This document shows, one piece after another, positions 1 to 10,713 of a stretch of 64,000 bases of DNA. Below the pieces are notes generated by a model, which was not told the origin of the DNA, ran no database searches, and saw only the letters and a program-made list of their open reading frames with translations. Each line of letters begins with the position of its first letter. Within the stretch, counting starts at the first letter, position 1. The position numbers were made by a program, and so were the translations under genes. The stretch spans positions 1,924,054 to 1,988,053 of the forward strand of contig CAJINV010000005.1 in assembly GCA_905178155.1 (NCBI GenBank), written 5' to 3'. The DNA is from Amoebophrya sp. A120 (Eukaryota > Sar > Dinophyceae > Syndiniales > Amoebophryaceae).

Positions 1-312
1 CATAGGAAATAACTAAATTGCTGAAGAAGTAGTGCAGCAACGCGATGGTGACACTCAGGGACACGATCGGCACGCGATGGCAAACTGAGTTTTTGAAAAG
101 ATTTTTCTCTATCAATTTCGATCAACTTATGTTCTTCAGGTACAACAGGTTCTTCATTTTTCCGAGTGTAATTGTAAAACGCGAAGAACCTCTTATGTAT
201 TTCATTCAACAAGAAAATCAAAACTATGCGGACTCGGACTCCTCCCTGTTCTTGAGAGGATATATACAGATCAGTATTTACAATTACAGTCACACCTCCC
301 TTGCAGTTTCCA
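1..312. other. gene-free left edge
   Basis: No convincing gene. A short plus-strand open frame (45-326) has no recognisable features, and the segment is probably the 3' flank of the minus-strand gene that ends at 313. Confidence 0.4.
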
Positions 313-942
313 TCAAATCACGTTGACAAGAAATTCTTTACCTTCATCCCCCCAGGTCTTTGGTCTCGCTCCGGCGGACTGTGTGGAATACTGGCTGCTC
401 AGCTGGTCCGCTGCGGTCGTGCTGCCGTTCCCCGTTTCTTCGGCCGAGGAGGCCGACGAGGCGGAGGAAGAGGCGGAGGTTGGCACCTCCGTCGTCCGCC
501 CGGAAATCGTCCCATTCTTTTTTGTCGAAAACAAACCTCCGCGATTCACGTCGCTGTTCTCTTCACTACTCGCATCATCTTCCTCCGAAGAGGAATCCAC
601 TTCCGAGTCCGTCTCCACGTGCTGCGCGGACCCGAGGTCCTCCTCCTCGGATCGATCTTCTTCGGAACTAAGGTCGTCGTTGTCCCCGTGATATTCATGC
701 TCCGCGATCGGCGACCGCTTCTCCAGCGGCGTGTCCGGCTTCATCTTCATCAAGGGCTGCTGCTGGTGTGCGGCCTGTGTGGGGACAGGTGCTGAGGAAG
801 AATGAAGATCTTCCGCCTGTGCAAGCACAGATGTTCCCTCTGTAGTGCCTTCTTCCCATTGCTCACTCGGGGGGGCGGCAGAAGAACCTGCGCCGGTTTT
901 CTTCTTACCCTTACCTTTACCTCCGCGATTGTTCCGACCCAT
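313..942 (-). CDS. hypothetical acidic Ser/Glu-rich protein
   Basis: Uninterrupted 209-codon frame, ATG at 940-942 and TGA at 313-315. The first ~17 residues are basic and glycine-rich (MGRNNRGGKGKGKKKTG), like a nuclear or RNA-binding tail. The middle is a long acidic, serine-rich tract (runs such as DLSSEEDRSEEEDLG), and the C-terminus (DEGKEFLVNVI) is ordinary. Composition suggests a disordered, phosphorylatable nuclear protein, but no domain is recognised. It carries no introner, unlike most neighbours. It could be the last exon of a longer gene, because upstream splicing cannot be excluded. Confidence 0.5.
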   Translation of the reverse strand: MGRNNRGGKGKGKKKTGAGSSAAPPSEQWEEGTTEGTSVLAQAEDLHSSSAPVPTQAAHQQQPLMKMKPDTPLEKRSPIAEHEYHGDNDDLSSEEDRSEEEDLGSAQHVETDSEVDSSSEEDDASSEENSDVNRGGLFSTKKNGTISGRTTEVPTSASSSASSASSAEETGNGSTTAADQLSSQYSTQSAGARPKTWGDEGKEFLVNVI

Positions 943-1779
943 GATCTGATGGTCAAGGTACGACGAAGCTTGAAAGAAGTAAAATTGTTGTTTCTTTGTG
1001 ATAGACTTTTAGACGGTGATTGTTCTTGTTGTGTTATAGAGCGGGAAGGTGCAGGAGCCAGGTAGTATTTCTTCACCAACTAAATTTAACTGCTGGATAG
1101 AAGCAAAAATTAAAATCTTTTGAACTTAATTCTTTTATTAAACACGAAGAGTGTCCCGGCTTCGATGAAACCTTTGCTTCTACTGAAGCACCTCCATGGC
1201 GACCCGCCCTCAAGAACCGATATAATTAACGAGTTCAGTTTGATGCACGACGGACGAGCTTTTTTCGAACGATTTTCTTGAAACTTATGTGGACGACTTT
1301 TCGTATTCCGACCTCCCGCGAGACCAAAATAAGAATTCTTGCACGAATACGAAAGCACGAAAAAACCGACAGTATTTTTTCAGTTTTGAAGCTGCTTTAC
1401 GTTGCTTGTTGTCTCTGTATGACTAGGACCGAAACATCAAATAGAAGGAGCGACAATGCGAGGACGGGAAGGAATTTTATTTCTATTTGTATTTTGCAAC
1501 AGCACGTCTATGTTTCTGCTTCCGCAAGTCTTGCTTTCACACATAAGCGAAAAGTTGTACGAACCGATGAAGAGGCGAATGATGAGAAGCAGAAGAACAA
1601 AGACTACTGCTGTAGTTCCTCCGACACTCTGTTTCTACGATGACGGTAAAGCAGTGCAGTCAGCAGCTTGAAGAAGGTCCTCTGTTGTTTTTATTTAAGA
1701 CAGGACTTTTGATGATTCTTTCATTTTACACGAGGTTTTTTCAATTATTTTCTCGGAAGCAGTTCCTGACTTATCGATA
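943..1779. other. intergenic, nothing clear
   Basis: Short open frames occur on both strands (for example plus 1278-1643), but none has recognisable protein features. Base composition is AT-richer than in the flanking genes. Confidence 0.4.
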
Positions 1780-4046
1780 CTAACTCATTTCAATCGGATT
1801 CATCTTCATCACGTTCATCGACCGGCTCGCGATCATCCTTATCGCGGGGAAACAATTGGTGTGGACGAGGACGTATCCACTGCAAACGTGTCTGGGTCTC
1901 CTGGAAGAGTGCCCCTGTTTGTCTGGGTCTGGATGTATGCCCCCGCATCATCACAGATCATTTTCTGAATGGTTCTTGATGCCTAGTATCCCACAACATG
2001 AGAAGTGCGCTCTCCGCGTAGCAAAAAGTAGTGGGCTCCACTGACTGCAGCTCAGGCAGTACAGCTCATTTTTTCAGAATCAAAAAGCAGTGTCACAACA
2101 AGTTGCATTGTTCCAGAGGACCCAAACACCACCAGTATTTGCAATGCATAGGACGAATCGCTGTTGTGCGCTGAAATTCCACCGCTTTCCGCGGATGAGC
2201 GTGGGCCTGGCCCAAAGGTCGCCTATGGAGCTCTCCAAGAACGTTACATCGTTCAAAGCTGTGGCTGTGCCCACGTGAACAATTATTTCTGATGCAATAG
2301 TTAAATAAATGAGGAGCTTGTTGGGCCGGAAGGCGAAGGCCGAAGGGCCTCTCGCCTTACAAATTCGACATGTGATTTCCATGTTGTCTAGCCGCGCTTC
2401 GAGAATTTCTTGTACAACAACCTCCAGCTTGATCGTGTGGAGGCTGCAAGCAGGTAATTTTGCTGCATGACCAACAATTGCAATTATCATGTAAGAACAC
2501 ACAATAGAAGTGTAGTAACGTTTGAGAGCAGTCCCATACCGCCTGTGTCGCCAGTTTTTTCTTCATGGACTGCATTTTCATCCTGTTCTGCGGGGAAAGT
2601 TCCAGCTGCGTTGGTGCAGCAGCTGCGCCGCTATTTTCTGGGACGTCGTGGTCGCGCAAGGTTGTACTATTAGTATCCAGCGGGGGAAGCAGTACCGCTC
2701 CTGTACTACCAGCCTCGTTCTCCGTCATCCCTGTGCGCACCCGAGACGTGAGCTCGGCCAAGTGCGAGACCGAAACTGGGTTATTCGCCCGACGCTCCTC
2801 CGGAAGTTGTCCAGGTTGTAATACTAGTAGGGGAGCACCAGGCGAATCGTCCGTCGCCCGCGGGTCTCCTGCCATTCGCGGCGAGGTGGTTGTGGACGAT
2901 GATCCCTGTAGTCGTTGCACAACTTGTGCTCCTGGTCCAAGCAACGCCAGCAAGGAATCTTGTTCCTCGTCTGCCCCCTCGTTGATATTTTTACCCACGA
3001 CGTCGTTGCTGGTCCTGGTCATGATGACACCGAGCGCTTCCTCCACTGCATTATTCTTCGAAGTAGTAGAGGACCCTGCAGACGCCGCGCCAGCGCTTGT
3101 TGCCCTCATCTTGTGGTCCTGGAGGATGCCCTGCAGAAAACTCAGGTTGGGTGACGCGTCCGTAGGAGTAGGACCACGACCGGCCACGACCCTGTCCAGA
3201 GTGCTTCTGGGAACCGCCCGCCGCAGTGGTCCTCCTGTCGAGGACGACATCGAGAGAGTGCTTCTCCTCGTCCCACCGCGCGCCGTCCGCTCGCACTCTA
3301 TCTCCTCCTCCGTTGGTGCCCAGGGACTTCTGACAACTACATTGTTGGATACATTCATCTGACGCGATTTATTGTAACTAGAAGTCCCCATACTGGTCGA
3401 CGAGGAGCTGCTTGTTCCGAGTCCTCGTGGTCGTAGCTGCCCGGTTTTAGCATCGAGCAGTAGCTCCGGATCATTTGACGTTCCTCCGCGGTAGTTGTCC
3501 ACTTTATTGCCTTTATCCCCCGATAGCAACCGACCGCCCACCCCCCGCGCCCGCAGCTGCTGCCCCTCGGTCGTGTGGTCTGCTGGAGCTACATTGGAAG
3601 AAGCAGCCGAACCCCCGCTACGGGTCATAATTCCAGTTGCACCACTATCTCCAGCCGCCACCGTGCCCGGATCTTGTTGTTGCGCCCGGTCGACTACGCA
3701 TTGCAAATATGATGTCTGGGTCCAGAATAAACTTGTGACGCAAGGTGGAAGGGAATACTTAGTGAGCACACTGTAATGCGCTGCCAAGCATGACAAGTTT
3801 TTCCATGGTTCTGAGTTGCGCACTCCGCATGAAAAATTCCGTTTTTGCATGTTGACAGGCAGGAGGAGCTCTTTGCGGTGACGCAACACAGAGTTCAGAC
3901 TCAAAGTCATGCCAGACCAGCATGACACATCTCGCATCAACTTCCCAGACCCAGACATATTTGCATTTGATATCGACAACCAAGGGTTGCCGATTCAGAT
4001 CGAGTCTACTGTTTGCCACTTGTTCTAGCGTCTCCTGCTCCAATAA
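1780..4046 (-). CDS. Ser-rich protein with conserved C-terminal segment (5' end unresolved)
   Basis: Exons 5'->3' are about 3978-4046, 2540-3694, 2156-2427 and 1780-1873 (TAG at 1780-1782). The 2428-2539 intron is GT-AG; the other two gaps are family A introners with TSDs TCGAC and GGACG, and removing each with one TSD keeps the frame. The N-terminal ~400 residues are a low-complexity Ser/Thr/Ala/Arg tract. The last ~120 residues look folded: a helix (LATQALEVVVQEILEARLDN), a CxxC pair (EITCRICKARG) and a hydrophobic stretch (LLIYLTIASEIIVHVGTATA). I do not recognise the family. The 5' end is open: no in-frame ATG is seen, and a splice acceptor at TCTGTCAG (just above 4046) may join an upstream exon. 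Confidence 0.6.
1874..2150. mobile_element. introner, family A (old form)
   Basis: 277 bp, TATCCACTGC...GCAATGCATA, with diverged TCTGGGTCT and AGACCC-type inner TIRs. TSD GGACG at 1869-1873 and 2151-2155. It interrupts the last coding exon; excision gives CAG CGA TTC GTC CTC GTC CAC and an open frame to the stop at 1780. Confidence 0.85.
3695..3972. mobile_element. introner, family A
   Basis: 278 bp, TACGCATTGCAAATATG...CATATTTGCATTTGATA, TSD TCGAC (3690-3694, 3973-3977). Excision joins PLVV to DRAQQQDPG in frame. A long minus-strand open frame (2357-3979) reads through the element by chance, so frame length alone misleads here. Confidence 0.88.
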
Positions 4047-4302
4047 CTGACAGAATTTCAGTTTCGTTTCTTCATGAGAAGATCATGATGATGTTGGGCC
4101 ACTTATACTAAAATTGGATTCATTTTCTTCTTCACAGTACTATTGAAGATGGATAATTCTCTCCAAGACGAAGACGCTTCCGTTCTGCGACGATGCACGA
4201 CGAGATTTTTATGACTAAAAAATATGAAAATTTCAATTTACTCAGGGGCCCAATTCCAACATCTTAAATATTTTTACCAGCATCACTACATATTCATTAC
4301 AA

Positions 4303-7300
4303 TTATACCTGCTGCATAAGATCCTTGGGCTGCAGCAGAATTGACACGAGGTATCCAAGGAGGGAAGCGGCCAAAATTGCTGCGCTAAGGACGTACTGCG
4401 TATTCATGCCCGCGGGTAACATGTCTATCGCGACAGCGGCGGAGGCAAGCGGACATCGGGAGAACGCGGCAAGCATCGCGGCCATGCCTATCGTATGCAT
4501 TGCAAATATGTCTGGGTCAAGGAGAACACAAACTTCTAATGCGGATTTCAGACGACACACAAATCTGTCAGTCACGGACAGAAACAAAGGGTTGCCCGCG
4601 TCTCGTCACCGAAAGCGGAAATTTGTCATGCTTAACTAACAGACTGCGCTACCGAGCCCGGGGGTAGGGTCCTCCGAGGGGTGCACTGAGCACTGTCCGG
4701 AACACCGGAAAATGCCCCGCGGCTGGCACAGGACCAGCAACACAACTAGCTCTCGTTGATCTCATTTTGTACAGAAATTTGTCATGCGGATTAGGCATTG
4801 AGAAACCTTCTGATCAAAAGCTGCGACGCTGGAGCTTGCATGCCAAGCCTTCTCGGTCAGGAAAAAAACGGCATACCAAACTCTTGTATTCATCCAGACC
4901 CGGATCGATATTTGCATTTGATATATCGGTGCGAAAAACCGCTCCAGGCCGAGCGACGGGCGCACCAGAGGATTGTTGTTCGACGGCGCGACCAGCGGGA
5001 TGTAACCGCCAAGCCCGATGCGCTCTAGCACGCTGCCGTATATTATGCCGCCCGACGTCCCGATCACGATCAACTCCCCAAGCGCGCCGCCCACACCGTT
5101 GGCGGCCGTCGACAGCGCCAGCAACACGCCCTTACCCATCATGAACACTTATGCCGATTGCAAATTTAATATCGCTCTGGGTCTGGAAAGTTGCGGTCGT
5201 GCGATCGTGCAACTCCAACCGCTCAGTGATGAATAATAAGCACACTGGAATGGTGCGCCGCCAAGCATGACAGGTTCTTTTGTGGCTCGGTATTACGTAT
5301 TCCGCCTCAGAGCCTGCATTTTTGCAAAACAGACAAGTAGAAGAACTCGTATTTAATAGTGGCTACGCAATACAGAGCTCGTTTCTATGCCTGAACCTCA
5401 CTAGTCGATGACAAATCTCGCAATATTCCTGACCCAGATCGATATTTCTTGTATTTGATAACACAAAAGCAGACAGGACCGCGGCGCCTTCCCTCGTCAC
5501 CTCACACTGCAGCATCCGCAGATGCGTAGTCGCGAGTCGGTTGCCTTCAAGCGGAAAGCCTCCTGTGCAACCCAACCGCTCCCAGCCGCTGTGGTCACGG
5601 GACGAACTGCGTCCCGCACCAGGCACGACCGAGAGGCCGGCGGAGTGGTGCGCAGCCGAGTGGTGCGGGCCTAAGGTCCGCGTGTCGGTCAGCATCCAGA
5701 TCGCCGGCGTCAGCAGCGCGGTCACGGAACTAACCACGATCGCGCGTCGCACTGCGCTCATGTCCGCAAACAGGTGTACCGAAATCACCGTGCCCTGGAT
5801 CAGGAACACGGCTCCCAGGGCGGCAGAAAGGGCGAGCGGCAAAACCAGTAACAGCCACGGCCCCACCTCGGGCCGCAAGTCCGGCATCATGTGCGCGCCG
5901 ACACCGTCGCGACGGCCTCCTGAGCAAAAACGTCTCGTTCCCACGTCGAGGATCCCAGATTTTTCTACGCAAATCTTTTTTTTCTGATTATGCCCCTCGT
6001 TTCTTCGTTATGAATTCATCACTTTGCTATTAAGCTAGAAGACCGGTGTGCGATGCTTAGCATGTAAACTTGTCAGCTTGTCATGCAACTTTGCGCGGTC
6101 GCGCGGCTTTTGCTTTTCTTCAGATGAGGCATTCATTTTCTAGCGGAGTTTGCGCTAAAGCAGAATGATACATGCGCTAAACCAGAATGATACAGTGGAT
6201 TTGTGCCGCATCTATAATACGTAAGTAGGCACGACACACGACAGCTACACACCGAAAAAACTTGTCATGCGTGAGTCCCAAAATAAGTTCTGGACCACTT
6301 GCCTTGCAAAATTCCCATTTTGGCTCTGAGGTCTTTCTGTTCTGGAAAACATCAACTCAAACCCGCACATCAGAGGAACTAACTTCAATCTTTGACAAAA
6401 GGAAGAGAGAAGGACACATCCTCGTGGTCCTGGGGTGGGCGACGCCACGTTTTTGCACAAGATATGCGAAAAGCCATGTGAAGCACCGTCGGGTCGTTCG
6501 CAAATTGCTGCCCAGCTGCTTCATTAGTACTACCCAACTGCAGCACCTTTCCTGAGGATCCAGCTGCGAAGGCGTTCGCGCCGAGGGCGGTGCCTCCCCG
6601 CAGGCTCGGCGTCGGGTGCCCCGGGATATGAAAGTGCACAACTCCCCCTCCCCCTCATTTGTAATGCAAAATCCCAAATGCAGCTGCGGCCTTGTAGCAC
6701 TGTTTGCTTGACAAATCCTGGAAGCCCAAACAGCACTACACTCCAGTGCAAATTTGTCATGCAAAACCGGCATTCTTGCTGATGCTTGTATTGTCGTTCA
6801 TGCCATACAAATGAGGGGGAGGGGGAGTTGTGCACTGTCACACGGGAAACGTGACGGTGAGAAGACACCTGCGAACTTGGTCTGGAAAATCTGGAGCAAC
6901 CCGGGGAGTCTGTTGAGAAAGAGCGCGCATATCCTCTAGAAAAACACAGCCATAGCTACAGTAGATAAGTTAAAAGTGGTAAAATCAAAATAGGAACCCT
7001 AAACTAAACCCTTTTAAACCCTGGAACCCTTCTGCGGCGGCTGGGTCGATGGAGGGAAGAAGTCACGACGGTTTGCAGGTGGAGGATCCGGATACGCGTA
7101 ACATGTGATGGTCCTAAATGTGGGTGGTCTACCACCAAACCTAATCCTAAACCCCGAACCCGATCCCCGAAAGAAAAACTGCTTGGTGCCAGTAGGGCCC
7201 GAGGAAAAAGGAAGAGCACAACAGAGAAAGCGAACTATGAAGCCGTTTGTAAAAAAGCGCTATCAAAAGCCTTTTGCTCTGATCCTTCCAGGCGTGCACT

Positions 7301-9911
7301 CCCTTCTGGTTCTAAAGGTTCAGCAGTGCTGAGAGTACTCCGACCCTAAACCTAAAAGATAAGTTAAATAAAAGTGGTAAAAAAGATATAATAGTGTAAA
7401 TTCGCGTGGGGGCTGATTTTGTGGCAGAACAAGAACCTTGTAGTCTGTCATGCCGGTCAGCAACGAAAATAACCTGAAACGCAAAACACAAACCATATAA
7501 GTATCTATAATGCTGAACAGGTGTCAGAGAGGTTGTTGTACCAGGCAGATGTGATGCTGAACAGACAAAACCGCTCTCTTCTCAGATAAAAAACCGCATC
7601 ACGACGTGCTCTAGTGACAAGACCGCACTACAGAGTAGACAGGAACGATGTAGTAATAGTACGTTTTTATTTACTTGAATATGGATGTATTTTTCTGTAG
7701 CATAGAAAAGAACCAGCGGGCGCTGGTCACGCTCACGATCGCGTATCGAGCTATGAAAAAGTATTCGTAGATTCGATCGTGCGGTGCAAATCGGTGCAGT
7801 CTGGCATGAAAGCTGCGCTTTTGTAGTAGTAGTTTTCTACCTGAACATCATGCATGATATCAAGTTCGATTTTTTTCCCCATATTTTTGGGGACAAAATT
7901 GCAATAGAATTGCTATGCGATTTCCACTGCGTCTAGTACGATACTTTTGCATATCATGCATATCGCGCTACAAGCGACAAGCGGAACCAGTATGTTCGAT
8001 ACCCCGAGAAAGAACCGGTACTCTTCGATAGCGAACAGCAACCCACCAAATGGAGAATTGAAGGCACAGGCGAAACCGGCAACGGACCCAAGCAGGACGA
8101 CAAGCCCGGTAGGGCCCGCTTTGTCGGGAAAGTATCCTGAGTAAAAACGTACCCACGCCAGAGTTAGGATGAGGATTTTGCAACACAAACCTAGGAGTTT
8201 TGTGAGTCACGCATGACAAGTTGCGCTCTGCAGTGTAGTGCAGGTTAGCAAAGGGAGCCGCGTCACAAATCCAGCTGCTCATCCTGTTCACAGCATCACA
8301 AATACAAATTCCAAAACACGATTGGAAATGGCTCTCATGGGGATGCGCATTACAAGTCTTCCTGTCTTTGCAAATCTGCATTACAACTCTGGTGTGGGGA
8401 GGTTTTTACTCAGGATAGAAAGATACGCGTCCCCGCGGTTTTCTGTGCGAGTTCGTACACCTTCGACGCCACCGCGCCGCCAATGTGCAAAAAAGGGTAT
8501 CAAGAGGAAAAATCTCTCCTCCCCTTAATCTCGAAAACAAGATTTGTGCTGCTGTATTTTTTTTTCTAAACTCTTCGCGCTTGGCTATTCCGTTGGTTTT
8601 CTTTCTGTGCTGTCTTTGCGTACACAATAAATCTTCGACTTGTATTCCGAGAAGGCAAAGAGGCGCAGCTGTGGCCTCCTTTTCAGGCAATTTGTCATGC
8701 TGCTTCCCACTTCCAGCCGCCTCCTGTCATGCTGAAGATGCACGGCTTTCCCACACAGCATAGCACTACAGTCCGCATCTTTTTCCTTCTAGCATGACAA
8801 AGCTGATTTGTGGCCACAAATCTGCATCACAGATTTCCGTTTTGATATGGGGAGGGGAATTTTTCTTCTTGATAAAGGGGTCCGGATCTCCAATGCGTGG
8901 CCCGACCCCACGTAGAGCAACGTGAGAACAAATCTTGCCGCGCCCACGCGAGCGGGCACCCGTTCGCCAAACGCCACACAGGTCCGGGTCTGGAACATAC
9001 CTGCTCCACCGGCCGCCGGCACCAGGCGGGACACAACCAGAGCCACCACCACGCCGCCCAGAACGAGTACCCCCGAATTATGCATTTTTGCAAAGTATAT
9101 CGACCTCGGTCTGGCCCGTTGTGCTTGTGAAGATGATGAACTTTCCTTCTACACGGTATCAGCCATAATTCCGACTCGACTGGGCAGCCAGGGAGGGGAC
9201 GAATAGCGTTTCTGCATGACAAACAGGAAACTCTATTCCATATATGCAGATAGAGCATTTCTAAGTCTGGCAACCTTTGAGAGGATCCAGATCGTCGATT
9301 TTATTAATTTGCAAGGCATACGAATGGAGCGAATGCCATTTCACGGACCCCACGCCGACGTCGCTGAAAAACCACTCCGGACACGGACGATAAGTCGTGA
9401 CCAATATGTCCGCGATCGCGTACTATCCGAGTGCACAACTCCCCCTCCCCATCATTTTCATTTGTATAGCTATAGCATGGACAGTAAAAATACAAACACC
9501 AACACACATGCGGAGCCTACGCATGACATCAAATTTGCGCACCTAATGAATGTAGTAAGTACTGTTTGGACTACTACTTCCGGAATTTGTGAACATGCAA
9601 ACAGCGCCACAGGGCCGCGACCGGATAGGATACTGATTTGGGATTTTGCATGACAAATGAGGGGAAGAGGGACCGCGAGTTGTGCACTTTCATACGTACA
9701 GCAGCCCGATCAGAACGCCAATCAGTGTCGCCGCTCCCGCCCAACAAATCATCGAGCTCATGCGTTCACTCATTTGCACCGTGTTATCATCGGCCAGCGC
9801 TTGCACGAAGGCGGCCGTTCCTTTATCAGTGCTGCTAGCAGAAGTCCTATGATCCGCTGTGGTCCTCTCGCTGGTCGTGGTGACGACCCGCTGGTGGTCC
9901 GGCGACGCCAT
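4303..9911 (-). CDS. CLC-type chloride channel / anion transporter
   Basis: Ten coding segments (9700-9911, 9326-9423, 8880-9078, 8423-8497, 7940-8132, 6848-6935, 6470-6626, 5465-5912, 4929-5148, 4303-4493) sum to 1,881 nt, or 626 aa. Eight gaps are introners; 6936-7939 is a GT-AG intron. Family hallmarks: helix-F signature GSVAGFACAFNSPFGGLLFA followed by IEEY; GSGHALEIRTPFLHIGGAVA in the place of the GxGxPLGKEGP(F/L)xH filter segment; a GGALGELIVIGTSGGIIYG repeat-like helix; C-terminal GMAAMLAAFSRCPL, the usual CLC 'GMAA-LAG-sR-P' region. The gating-glutamate position of GKEGP is not Glu, and no C-terminal CBS domains follow, as in shorter bacterial- or plant-type CLCs. ATG 9909-9911 lies inside the TSD of an F introner; the frame stays open upstream without an ATG to ~10330, so a spliced N-terminus is possible. 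Membrane anion transport is inferred from family. Confidence 0.85.
4494..4923. mobile_element. introner, family A (long, diverged)
   Basis: 430 bp, TATGCATTGCAAATATG...CGATATTTGCATTTGATA, TSD TATCG (4489-4493, 4924-4928). Excision fuses FFAP to IGMAAMLAAF in the CLC gene. It is much longer than other A copies and may hold decayed inserted sequence (~4640-4760 is GC-rich without TIR-family motifs). Confidence 0.85.
5149..5460. mobile_element. introner, family A (old form)
   Basis: ~312 bp, TTATGCCGATTGCAAAT...ATTTCTTGTATTTGATA with inner TCTGGGTCTGG / CTGACCCAGA. TSD ACAC (5145-5148, 5461-5464). Excision joins VLSAFV to FMMGKGVLL in the CLC gene. Confidence 0.8.
5913..6465. mobile_element. 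introner, family B (long, degenerate)
   Basis: 553 bp between CGGCCTCCTGAGCAAAAACG and CGTTTTTGCACAAGATAT. TSD GCGA (5909-5912, 6466-6469). Excision gives GCT TTT CGC GAC GGT GTC and keeps the CLC frame from the 6.5 kb exon into the 5.9 kb exon. The TIRs are worn, so this is an old copy, possibly enlarged by an internal insertion. Confidence 0.72.
6627..6842. mobile_element. introner, family E
   Basis: 216 bp, TATGAAAGTGCACAACTCCC...GGGAGTTGTGCACTGTCACA. TSD CGGGA (6622-6626, 6843-6847). Lies in the CLC gene; excision gives TCA CGT TTC CCG GGG CAC. Confidence 0.9.
6936..7939 (-). other. GT-AG intron of the CLC gene with telomere-like DNA
   Basis: Donor ATC|GTACTAG (7939/7938) and acceptor TTTTTCTAG|AGGATATG (6936) are phase-consistent with both flanking CLC exons. 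Inside, 6997-7025, 7138-7160 and 7343-7357 carry degenerate CCCTAAA-like units, flanked by two copies of an AGATAAGTTAAA...AGTGGTAAAA motif (~6963 and ~7355). Confidence 0.7.
8133..8417. mobile_element. introner, family B
   Basis: 285 bp, TATCCTGAGTAAAAACGTAC...GTTTTTACTCAGGATA. TSD GAAAG (8128-8132, 8418-8422). Excision gives ACG CGT ATC TTT CCC GAC AAA in the CLC gene. Same orientation as the copy at 49543 and close to it in sequence. Confidence 0.93.
8498..8874. mobile_element. introner, family C
   Basis: 377 bp, TATCAAGAGGAAAAATCTCT...GGGGAATTTTTCTTCTTGATA. TSD AAGGG (8493-8497, 8875-8879). It splits the CLC filter segment; excision restores EIRTP-FLHIGG. Confidence 0.9.
9079..9321. mobile_element. 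introner, family A (strongly diverged)
   Basis: ~243 bp, TATGCATTTTTGCAAAG...AATTTGCAAGGCATAC. TSD GAAT (9075-9078, 9322-9325). Excision gives CAT TCG CTC CAT TCG GGG GTA in the CLC gene. Confidence 0.75.
9424..9694. mobile_element. introner, family E
   Basis: 271 bp, TATCCGAGTGCACAACTCCC...GAGTTGTGCACTTTCATA. TSD CGTAC (9419-9423, 9695-9699). Excision joins the first CLC helix (IGVLIGLLY) to AIADILVTTY. Confidence 0.92.
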
Positions 9912-9912
9912 C

Positions 9913-10145
9913 TATCACGAAAAAAAAGTGTTACAGTTACACATTGTGTTGCAGGCCCAGCATGACAGACAACGTCTGTCATGCCAGAAATGCTTTCGAG
10001 CCTCATTTCATACGTGTTTCTCTTTCTGTTTTAGTTTTCCCTTATGATAATTTGCATTACAAGTTTTTTCCCTCATGCGGAGAAAATTTGCGTTGCTGCA
10101 TCGACAGCAAACGTGTAAGAACTGTAACACTTTTTTCTCGTGATA
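9913..10145. mobile_element. introner, family F, at the CLC start codon
   Basis: 233 bp, TATCACGAAAAAAAAGTGTT...AACACTTTTTTCTCGTGATA. TSD CCATC (9908-9912, 10146-10150). On the minus strand the duplicated bases are GATGG and contain the presumed ATG. Either a 5'UTR intron or an intron in a longer N-terminus. Confidence 0.85.
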
Positions 10146-10404
10146 CCATCCTCGCCGATGTCAGATGGTGTTGATCAAGGACACTTAGTACAACTTTATT
10201 TGATGGTCTTGCTACTTCAACCGAAACACGAGGTGTAGAATCGATGCTGTTCCTCTCAGTGAAGATGTAGTCGAAGATGCTGTTCCTTTTGGCACTGGCA
10301 GCGTGCTCCTGCTCCGACTTCTGCTCCTGCCTGCTACTCCACCTCTTCTACCAGCCCGAAGAGGAACTTACCACAACGCGCCCAGTTTTTGACGGCGCCG
10401 TGGC

Positions 10405-10713
10405 TAGTGGTCAACTTCATCTTGCATCAGGGGCCGCGCGGCTGTTTCCGTCCAGCGCGGGCGCTACAACTACCGGGATGAGGTTCTTTTTTCGGACTTG
10501 GGTCTACTCGCCCAGATTCCAATTAGAGCCAACAGGTGTGGTTTTCGTTTATCTGGATCGCATCAGATACCAGATATCAACGACGTAGTTCGTGACCTCA
10601 TTCTAGCACTCGACCAACCGGAACGTGGTCATCTTCAAGGAAAAATATTTATATTACAACTGATCACGATGATGATGTCCTTGCAATATGCAATCGTCCT
10701 CAACAAACTGTAA
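10405..10713 (+). CDS. possible plus-strand C-terminal exon, unknown
   Basis: After an acceptor-like GGCTAG (10395-10404) the plus strand reads SGSHQIPDINDVVRDLILAL-type, protein-like sequence to a TAA at 10711-10713, ending in a hydrophobic segment (IFILQLITMMMSLQYAIVL). A second frame starting with ATG 10277 (MLFLLALAACSCSDF...) overlaps and could be its upstream exon. The opposite strand is also open here as a putative upstream part of the CLC gene, so strand assignment is uncertain. No family recognised. Confidence 0.28.

Noticed and set aside
2357-3979. 540-codon minus-strand open frame taken as one exon
   Set aside because: It reads through a family A introner with a TCGAC duplication and past a GT donor at 2539; the frame outside these borders is the real coding part.
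6470-6935. AGVFSPS in the CLC gene read as the helix-N GxFxP motif
   Set aside because: It lies before the segments that align with later CLC helices and in a hydrophilic stretch; the resemblance is probably coincidental.
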